7,014 nucleotides of DNA. It comes from an uncultured Eubacteriales bacterium (GTDB lineage Bacteria > Bacillota > Clostridia > Eubacteriales > Anaerofustaceae). The DNA lies in NCBI GenBank assembly GCA_902796565.1, contig CADBPP010000136.1:1-7014 (forward strand). The letters run 5' to 3'. The translations under genes and the position numbers were made by a program. Positions 1 to 4,727 of this stretch are shown one piece after another (the first letter of the stretch is position 1; every line of letters begins with the position of its first letter). The notes beneath the pieces were generated by a model. That model worked only from the letters and a program-made list of their open reading frames with translations. It was not told the origin of the DNA and did no database searches.

Positions 1-69
1 ATACTCATCACGGCGGCAGCGGCGGCGGCCGTTTTCATGGTCATGCGCAGGAAGAAAAACGGCGAATGA
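1..69 (+). CDS. C-terminal end of an unidentified, possibly membrane-anchored protein (partial)
   Basis: Frame 1 is open from the window edge to a TGA at 67-69 and reads ILITAAAAAAVFMVMRRKKNGE. This is a short hydrophobic, alanine-rich stretch followed by a basic RRKK tail. That arrangement is typical of the last membrane segment of a single-pass protein or of the tail of a sortase-anchored surface protein, but no LPXTG motif is visible in the part present, so the family cannot be named. The coding DNA is a GGC/CGG-rich run at 11-30. Frame 3 is also open, to a TGA at 88-90, and encodes a Gly/His-rich tail; frame 2 is open to a TAA at 122-124. The frame choice is therefore an inference from the plausible membrane tail. 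Confidence 0.4.
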   Translation: MLITAAAAAAVFMVMRRKKNGE

Positions 70-79
70 GTCTGCCGGG

Positions 80-111
80 GGCATGAAGGGAGGATATCTT
101 CTCCTCATGCC
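80..111 (+). other. Imperfect stem-loop after the upstream gene
   Basis: GGCATGA (80-86) pairs with TCATGCC (105-111). After a two-base bulge, GGAG (89-92) pairs with CTCC (101-104). It lies 10 bases after the stop of the partial upstream gene, where a terminator is expected. The 3' flank is GCGAAAAAA rather than a T-run, so it is not a canonical intrinsic terminator on the plus strand. It could be a 3'-end processing or stability structure. Confidence 0.35.
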
Positions 112-132
112 GCGAAAAAATGCATAATTGTG

Positions 133-160
133 TTGACTATCGGGAATTTGCTGATATAAT
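133..160 (+). promoter_or_regulatory. Consensus sigma-A-type promoter of rpmE
   Basis: TTGACT (133-138) and a perfect TATAAT (155-160) are separated by 16 bases. The -10 box is preceded by TGA (152-154), which gives an extended -10 TGN motif. Transcription would start near 167, leaving a leader of about 29 bases before the rpmE start codon. It is a strong constitutive-looking promoter, as expected for a ribosomal protein gene. Confidence 0.85.
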
Positions 161-195
161 AGATAGGCTTGATTCAAGAAAGAAAGGTGATACAC

Positions 196-402
196 ATGAA
201 GGAAGGCATACATCCGAAGTATTACAAAGCAACAGTAAGATGCGCATGCGGAAACACATGGGAAACAGGCTCCACCAAGGAAGACATCTCCGTGGAGATC
301 TGCTCGGCTTGTCACCCCTACTACACCGGTAAGCAGAAGCTCGTCGATACCGGCGGTATGGTTGGTAAGTTCAAGAAACGTTACGGCATCAAAGAGGACT
401 AG
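196..402 (+). CDS. rpmE: Ribosomal protein bL31, zinc-binding type
   Basis: The product is a 68-residue protein of the large ribosomal subunit, the usual length for bL31. It begins MKEGIHPKYYKATVRCACGN and carries the four zinc ligands of the C+ type: Cys16 and Cys18 (CAC), and Cys36 and Cys39 (CSAC). The family hallmarks HPYYTGKQK and GKFKKRYG follow. The ATG at 196 is chosen over an in-frame ATG at 169 because AAAGGTGAT (183-191), a match to the 16S rRNA 3' end, lies just before it and because the family begins at this point. The gene has its own promoter upstream and its own terminator downstream, so it is probably monocistronic. Zinc-type L31 is often replaced by a cysteine-free paralogue under zinc limitation; no such paralogue is seen here. 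Confidence 0.97.
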   Translation: MKEGIHPKYYKATVRCACGNTWETGSTKEDISVEICSACHPYYTGKQKLVDTGGMVGKFKKRYGIKED

Positions 403-413
403 TTCCCGTTGCT

Positions 414-440
414 GGACGCTGCACTGCAGCGTCCTTTTTT
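414..440 (+). terminator. Strong intrinsic terminator of rpmE
   Basis: GGACGCTGCA (414-423) and TGCAGCGTCC (425-434) are perfect reverse complements. In practice they form about a 9-bp stem with an ACT triloop. Six T residues follow directly (435-440). The hairpin begins 11 bases after the rpmE stop codon. This is a textbook rho-independent terminator, and it separates rpmE from the acetyl-CoA pathway genes. Confidence 0.93.
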
Positions 441-611
441 GTCCGTTCCCGTGTCCCTTCCGGAAAGGTCCTCCGGACAGGGCGCCGAAAATGCGGCGGG
501 ATTTTTTTGCTAAAGGCTGATGCATATGAAATTCAAAGGCGCCTTCTCCCCGGGCGCCTTCGGGATATGTGATTTTTAAGGCAAAATACGGGCAGAAGGG
601 GATAAATGGTT
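441..611. other. Intergenic spacer without a gene, with two weaker stem-loops
   Basis: No convincing gene is seen on either strand. The segment holds two TCCGGA palindromes (459-464 and 472-477). CGCCG (483-487) pairs with CGGCG (494-498) and is followed, after GGA, by seven T residues (502-508), a possible weak backup terminator. AAGGCGCC (536-543) forms a perfect 8-bp stem with GGCGCCTT (553-560) around a 9-base loop; a short T-run follows only 11 bases later, so its role is unclear. All of this lies upstream of the cooC promoter and so would not be in that gene's own transcript. Confidence 0.5.
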
Positions 612-639
612 TTGAAATACAAGGTGTTTACTATATAAT
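612..639 (+). promoter_or_regulatory. Probable promoter of the cooC-acs operon
   Basis: TTGAAA (612-617) and TATAAT (634-639) are separated by 16 bases, with an AT-rich TATATAATAAT context around the -10 box. Transcription would start near 646, giving a leader of about 60 bases. No other candidate upstream of cooC is as good. It would drive cooC and, by read-through, the acs genes downstream. Confidence 0.75.
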
Positions 640-649
640 AATTCTTAGG

Positions 650-691
650 CTGACGTTACGCGCGGATTGTTTGCTGTGCGTAAAAAATCAG
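650..691 (+). promoter_or_regulatory. Stem-loop in the cooC leader, just before the ribosome binding site
   Basis: TTACGCGCGG (656-665) pairs with the segment at 674-683 (CTGTGCGTAA) through 10 pairs including two G-U wobbles, with an 8-base loop. An outer 4-bp stem, CTGA (650-653) with TCAG (688-691), can extend it across a small internal loop. The structure would sit at the extreme 5' end of the mRNA and stop 3 bases before the GGGAGG ribosome binding site (695-700). It matches no riboswitch class I recognise. It may protect the 5' end of the mRNA or modulate translation. Confidence 0.45.
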
Positions 692-707
692 TACGGGAGG
701 AAAACAA

Positions 708-1478
708 ATGTCATTTACTATCGCGGTTGCAGGCAAGGGCGGTACCGGAAAGACCACCATCTGCGGCATGATGATAGACTATCTGGTCAAGACCGGCAAG
801 GGGCCCATCCTGGCGGTGGACGCCGACGCGAACTCCAACCTCAATGAGGTACTGGGCGTGGAGATCGAGACCACCATCGGAGAGATCCGCGAGGAAGTCA
901 ACCAGGCGGAGAACCAGCTCAAGAGCCCCATTCCCGCGGGAATGACCAAGGCCGATTACATCAACTTCAAGTTCCAGGACGTTCTCACCGAGACGAAGGA
1001 CTATGACATGCTGGTCATGGGCCGCACCCAGGGCGAAGGATGCTACTGCTACGTCAACGGCATGCTCAAGACCCAGCTGCAGCGCTTCTCCGACAATTAC
1101 AGATACATAGTCGTCGACAACGAGGCGGGCATGGAGCATATCTCCAGGGGCATACTTCCCAAGGTGGACGTCATCCTTCTCGTGAGCGACTGCTCCAGAA
1201 GAGGGATCCAGGCCGTCGGAAGGATCGCAAAGCTGGTGAAGGATCTGAAACTCAACCCCAAGACCATGGGACTGATCGTGAACCGCGTTCCCGAGGGAGT
1301 TCTGCCCGAGGGAGTCAGGGAAGAGATAGCCCTGCAGAAGCTGGAGCTCATCGGAGTCGTTCCCCAGGACGAGACGATATTCCGCTATGACAACGAGGGA
1401 CGCCCCTCATCGACGGTGCCGGAGGATTGCCCCTCCAAGAAGGCCGTTACAGAGATTATGAACAAGCTAGATATATAA
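708..1478 (+). CDS. cooC: CooC-family nickel-insertion ATPase (CooC or AcsF type)
   Basis: This is a 256-residue MinD/SIMIBI-class ATPase that matures nickel enzymes of the CO dehydrogenase/acetyl-CoA synthase system in the cytoplasm. The deviant Walker A loop GKGGTGKTT (9-17) has the signature Lys10 and catalytic-type Lys15. A switch I-like segment DADANSNL is at 38-45 and a switch II-like DNEAGMEH at 137-144. The CXC metal motif Cys112-Tyr-Cys114, in GEGCYCYVNG, is the feature that marks CooC proteins; it binds nickel or zinc at the dimer interface. GGGAGG at 695-700, 7 bases before the ATG, fixes the start. A promoter lies directly upstream, and acsD follows after 67 bases. Family members act on CODH (CooC) or on the ACS A-cluster (AcsF). 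With no CODH gene in view and acsB in the cluster, the AcsF role is plausible, but sequence alone does not separate them here. Confidence 0.9.
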   Translation: MSFTIAVAGKGGTGKTTICGMMIDYLVKTGKGPILAVDADANSNLNEVLGVEIETTIGEIREEVNQAENQLKSPIPAGMTKADYINFKFQDVLTETKDYDMLVMGRTQGEGCYCYVNGMLKTQLQRFSDNYRYIVVDNEAGMEHISRGILPKVDVILLVSDCSRRGIQAVGRIAKLVKDLKLNPKTMGLIVNRVPEGVLPEGVREEIALQKLELIGVVPQDETIFRYDNEGRPSSTVPEDCPSKKAVTEIMNKLDI

Positions 1479-1488
1479 TTTCCGCTTG

Positions 1489-1521
1489 TTTATTAATAAA
1501 TAATAATAAAAACCATACAAT
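1489..1521 (+). promoter_or_regulatory. AT-rich gap with a palindrome and a possible weak internal promoter
   Basis: The 67-base gap between cooC and acsD is far more AT-rich than its surroundings. It contains the perfect 12-base palindrome TTTATTAATAAA (1489-1500). TTAATA (1493-1498) and TACAAT (1516-1521), 17 bases apart, resemble a promoter with a poor -35 box and a good -10 box. A start near 1528 would leave a leader of about 18 bases with the acsD ribosome binding site. This would let acsDCEB be made in greater amounts than the chaperone. The base bias alone could produce such matches. Confidence 0.3.
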
Positions 1522-1545
1522 CAACAGAAAAAGGGAGGAATTAAA

Positions 1546-2481
1546 ATGCCGTTCAAGAAAACACCTCAGACATTTACCGGCAAGATCGGTACAGTAGAAC
1601 TGGGTGAAGCAGACAGCAAAATGGTACTCGGAGGAGAAAAGACTTTTCCGTTTTACACCTTCGACGCAGAGACAGTGAACGCACCCAAGGTAGGTGTGGA
1701 GATCTCCGACGAGATGGAAACATTCGGCGCACTCAAGGATTTCTACGCAGGATGCGAGACAGTCGCAGACATGGCCAAGAAGGCCTGTGAGCTCGAGGGA
1801 GCAGACTTCATCGTACTGCACCTGGAGGGAGCCGATCCCAACGGGGCGAACAAGTCCACAGAGGAATGCGTAGCCATGGCAAAGGAAGTTGCCGCGGCCA
1901 TCAACAAGCCCCTGGTAGTGGCAGGCTGCAAGAACGCTGAGAAGGACACCGAGCTGTTCTCAAAGATCGCCGAAGCCCTTGAGGGAAAGAACGTACTGTT
2001 CATGTCCGCCAAGGAAGAGACCTACAAGACCATCTGCGCTGCAGCGGGTCTCGCATACGGCCAGAAGGTCGGAGCAGAGAGCGCCGTTGACATCAACCTC
2101 GCAAAGCAGCTGAACGTCCTGATCGGACAGATGGGTCTGGCGGCTTCTAACGTCGTCATGAACCTCGGAAGCGCCGCCGCAGGATACGGCTTCGAGTATG
2201 TGGTATCCACATATGACAGAGTCAAGGCAGCAGCTCTTTCACAGAATGACGTCAACCTTCAGATCCCCACGATCTCACCCGTCTCATTCGAGACCTGGAA
2301 CGTGAAGGAATCCGTCATGTCCGAGGCCGACATGCCCGAGTGGGGCAGCAGGGAAGACCGCGCGATCAACATGGAGGTCGTTACCGCTTCTTCATGTCTG
2401 GCCGCCGGAACGAATGCCGTTATCCTCAGGCATCCGACTTCCGTCAAGACCATCGCAGCAATGATCAAGGAATTAGCATAG
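1546..2481 (+). CDS. acsD: Corrinoid iron-sulfur protein, small subunit
   Basis: This 311-residue protein is close to the usual length of the small (beta) subunit of CFeSP. It is a TIM-barrel protein without its own metal centre that pairs with AcsC and helps cradle the corrinoid. Family signatures are MVLGGEKTFPFYTFDAE (26-42), NAPKVGVEISD (45-55), and near the end WGSREDRAINME (266-277) followed by ILRHPTSVKTI (293-303). The start ATG has GGGAGG (1533-1538) 7 bases ahead. acsC begins 19 bases after the stop, so the two subunits are surely co-transcribed. The first 40 or so codons are A-rich and the rest is GC-rich at third positions, a pattern seen at the start of the other acs genes here. 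The archaeal homologue is CdhD; the clostridial-type setting supports the AcsD name. Confidence 0.95.
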   Translation: MPFKKTPQTFTGKIGTVELGEADSKMVLGGEKTFPFYTFDAETVNAPKVGVEISDEMETFGALKDFYAGCETVADMAKKACELEGADFIVLHLEGADPNGANKSTEECVAMAKEVAAAINKPLVVAGCKNAEKDTELFSKIAEALEGKNVLFMSAKEETYKTICAAAGLAYGQKVGAESAVDINLAKQLNVLIGQMGLAASNVVMNLGSAAAGYGFEYVVSTYDRVKAAALSQNDVNLQIPTISPVSFETWNVKESVMSEADMPEWGSREDRAINMEVVTASSCLAAGTNAVILRHPTSVKTIAAMIKELA

Positions 2482-2500
2482 GAAAAGGGAGGCTAATAAA

Positions 2501-3841
2501 ATGGCACTTACTGGTATAGAGATTTTTAAGATTTTACCTAAGACAAACTGTAAAGAATGCGGATGCCCCACCTGTATGGCATTCGGAATGAAGGTCGCTC
2601 AGGGCGCCATGCAGATCGAAGCATGCCCCCATGTAGGAGACGAAGTAAAGGCCAAGCTGGCTGAAGCCACCGCTCCTCCCATGAAGACCATCAAGATCGG
2701 TACCGGAGCTAACGAGCACACCCTCGGAGGAGAGACCGTTCTCTTCAGACATGAGAAGACTTTCGTCAGCCGCAACATCTTCGCCGTCACCGTTTGCGCA
2801 GGCAAGGATGACGCTGAAAATGACAAAGTACTTGAAGATCTTGCAAAAATCGATTATGATCGTATCGGAGAGAGAGAATTCGTTGAGACAGTATACGTCA
2901 ACTACGCAGGCGACGCAGACAAGTTCGTCGCTCTCACCGAGAAGGCCCTCAAGGCTGACAGAGCACTGATCCTGGCATGCGACGATCCCGAGGCCGCCAA
3001 GAAGGCCCTGGCCGTTGCCAAGGATTCCAAGCCCATCCTTCTGGGAGCCAACGCGGCAAACGCCGACGCCATGTGCGCGGTAGCCAAGGAGTTCGATGTG
3101 GTCCTGGGCGTCACCGGAGCCAATATGGACGAGATCTATGACACCATCGTCAAGCTCGAAGGACTCGGAAACAAGAACCTGGTTGTGGACACCACCGGCG
3201 CCACCATCAAGGAGACCTTCGCCAACACCGTCCTGCTCAGAAGAAATGCCCTCAAGGACAACGACCGCAGCTGCGGATATCCTTCCATCGTCAACCTCGG
3301 CAAGCTGGCCGCAGGAGACGAGTACCTCCAGAGCGCCCTCGCTTCCGTCTTCACCCTGAAGTACGGTTCGATCATCGTCATGGAGTCCATGGCATACTCC
3401 CAGGCACTGGCCCTTTACGGACTCAGGCAGAACGTATACACCGATCCTCAGAAGCCCATGAGAGTCACCCCCGGCATCTATCCCATCAACGGAGCCGATG
3501 AGAACGCCATCTGCGCAGTCACCGTTGACTTCGCGCTCAGCTACTTCGTCATCAGCGGCGAAATGGAGCGTTCCGGAGTGCCCATCAACCTCATCGTCGT
3601 TGACGCGGGCGGATATTCCGTACTTACTTCCTGGGCAGCAGGAAAGTTCAGCGCAGGTTCCATCTCCAAGTACTTTGAGGAAGCCGGCATCGCTGACAAG
3701 ATCAAGAACCGCAACCTGGTCATCCCCGGAAAGGTCGCAGTCCTCAAGGGCGAGCTCGAAGACAAGCTGGCCGGATGGAACATCCTGGTCGGCCCCAACG
3801 AGGCAATGCAGGCAGTTAAATTCTTCAAGGAATTAAACTAA
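2501..3841 (+). CDS. acsC: Corrinoid iron-sulfur protein, large subunit
   Basis: This 446-residue large subunit of CFeSP carries the methyl group on cobalt from AcsE to the A-cluster of AcsB. The N-terminal domain has the [4Fe-4S] ligands Cys17, Cys20, Cys25 and Cys42 (CKECGCPTC, then ACPH) with the family spacing; this cluster reduces cobalt back to Co(I). A TIM-barrel region follows (about 60-325). The C-terminal Rossmann-like corrinoid domain shows TPGIYPINGAD (323-333), VDFALSYFVISGEME (342-356), AGGYSVLTSWAAGKFS (369-384), VIPGKVAVLKGELED (407-421) and ILVGPNEA (428-435). GGGAGG (2487-2492) lies 8 bases before the start. Codons 104-127 use more AT-ending codons than their surroundings. 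No activator of the AcsV type, which re-reduces inactive Co(II), is encoded in the window. Confidence 0.96.
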   Translation: MALTGIEIFKILPKTNCKECGCPTCMAFGMKVAQGAMQIEACPHVGDEVKAKLAEATAPPMKTIKIGTGANEHTLGGETVLFRHEKTFVSRNIFAVTVCAGKDDAENDKVLEDLAKIDYDRIGEREFVETVYVNYAGDADKFVALTEKALKADRALILACDDPEAAKKALAVAKDSKPILLGANAANADAMCAVAKEFDVVLGVTGANMDEIYDTIVKLEGLGNKNLVVDTTGATIKETFANTVLLRRNALKDNDRSCGYPSIVNLGKLAAGDEYLQSALASVFTLKYGSIIVMESMAYSQALALYGLRQNVYTDPQKPMRVTPGIYPINGADENAICAVTVDFALSYFVISGEMERSGVPINLIVVDAGGYSVLTSWAAGKFSAGSISKYFEEAGIADKIKNRNLVIPGKVAVLKGELEDKLAGWNILVGPNEAMQAVKFFKELN

Positions 3842-3863
3842 TATAATTTAAGGAGAAAAAAAC

Positions 3864-4649
3864 ATGGCAAAATTCGTAGTTATCGGTGAGAGGATCTCCG
3901 TTACGGCCAAGGTCGTCAACGAGGCATTCAACGCCAGAAATCCCGAACCCATCCTCAAGAGAGCTAAGGAGCAGCTCGACGCTGGCGCCACCTATCTTGA
4001 CGTGAACATCGGACCCAGTGAGTCTGACGGTGTCGAGAAGATGCAGTGGGCAGTAAAACTGCTTCAGGGCGAATTCAACAATGTTCCCCTTGCTCTGGAT
4101 ACTTCCAACATTGCCGCTATCGAAGCGGGCATCGCAGTTTATGACCGCAGCTTCGGAAAGCCGATGGTCAACTCCGCTGACGCGGCAGGCAGAATCGGTT
4201 ACGTCGATGTGGCCGCAGCCAATGACGCCATCTGCATCGCTCTGTGCAACGGCGAAGGGATCGCCGCCAACAATGACGAGCGTATGATGTATCTGCAGAC
4301 CCTCCTCGAGAGAGGAATGATGGGCGGAATGGATCCCATGGACATCTGGTTCGATCCTCTCTTCGTCGTTATCAAGGGAATGCAGGATAAGCAGATGGAC
4401 GTTCTGGGATTCATCAAGGATATCTCCGACATGGGTCTGAACTCCACCGGCGGACTTTCCAACAATTCCAACGGAATGCCCAAGAACATCCGTCCCATCA
4501 TGGATTCTGCAATGGTCGCCATGTGCATGATGCAGGGCCTTACTTCTGCGATCGCAAATCCCTGCGATCTCAGACTTATGGAGACCATCAAGTCCTGTGA
4601 CGTAATAAAGAACAACACACTGTTTGCGGATTCTTACCTCGAACTGTAA
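3864..4649 (+). CDS. acsE: Methyltetrahydrofolate:corrinoid iron-sulfur protein methyltransferase
   Basis: This 261-residue cytoplasmic enzyme transfers the N5-methyl group of methyl-tetrahydrofolate to Co(I) of CFeSP, linking the methyl branch to the carbonyl branch. The length matches the roughly 262-residue family. It is a pterin-binding TIM barrel of the dihydropteroate-synthase type. Visible motifs are FVVIGERISV (4-13), YLDVNIGPSESDGVEKMQWA (44-63), LALDTSN with Asp79, MVNSADAAGR (101-110), WFDPL with Asp164, and GGLSNNSNGMP (196-206). By motif, Asp79, Asp164 and Asn200 match the Asp75, Asp160 and Asn199 that bind the pterin and tune methyl transfer in the Moorella enzyme. AAGGAG (3850-3855) lies 8 bases before the ATG, and the gene begins 22 bases after acsC. 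The 78-base gap to acsB holds a strong hairpin. Confidence 0.95.
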   Translation: MAKFVVIGERISVTAKVVNEAFNARNPEPILKRAKEQLDAGATYLDVNIGPSESDGVEKMQWAVKLLQGEFNNVPLALDTSNIAAIEAGIAVYDRSFGKPMVNSADAAGRIGYVDVAAANDAICIALCNGEGIAANNDERMMYLQTLLERGMMGGMDPMDIWFDPLFVVIKGMQDKQMDVLGFIKDISDMGLNSTGGLSNNSNGMPKNIRPIMDSAMVAMCMMQGLTSAIANPCDLRLMETIKSCDVIKNNTLFADSYLEL

Positions 4650-4660
4650 TTGTATCCAGT

Positions 4661-4690
4661 GGACGCAAGGCAGGTCCTTGCGTCCTCTTT
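4661..4690 (+). terminator. Intra-operon hairpin between acsE and acsB, possible partial terminator
   Basis: GGACGCAAGG (4661-4670) and CCTTGCGTCC (4676-4685) form a perfect 10-bp stem with a CAGGT loop. The following TCTTTAA is a weak U-tract, so complete termination is unlikely. It starts 11 bases after the acsE stop codon and ends about 43 bases before the acsB start. No clear promoter follows it, so acsB probably depends on read-through. The hairpin could lower acsB expression or protect the 3' end of an acsDCE message. Confidence 0.6.
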
Positions 4691-4727
4691 AACGTGTAAA
4701 TTTTGAATACAGAAAGGAAAAAGTAAA

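Noticed and set aside
11..30. GGC/CGG-rich run as a possible DNA repeat
   Set aside because: It is short and is explained as alanine codons in the partial upstream gene.
169..195. Upstream in-frame ATG for rpmE
   Set aside because: It would begin at the expected transcription start, has no ribosome binding site and adds nine residues not found in L31. The start at 196 has a very good ribosome binding site.
403..707. Possible cobalamin or other known riboswitch before the acs operon
   Set aside because: No cobalamin-box-like core is seen, and the leader after the predicted start is only about 60 bases, too short for that class.
569..847. 92-residue plus-strand open frame across the cooC promoter and gene start
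   Set aside because: It runs over the promoter and leader, then out of frame through the ATPase gene, has no ribosome binding site and has a low-complexity arginine-rich end. It is a shadow of cooC.
711..1139. Minus-strand 142-residue open frame opposite cooC
   Set aside because: Antisense to the conserved ATPase, with no start signals of its own.
3842..3847. TATAAT between acsC and acsE as a promoter -10 box
   Set aside because: No acceptable -35 element lies 16-18 bases upstream, and the 22-base gap with a good ribosome binding site points to simple co-transcription.
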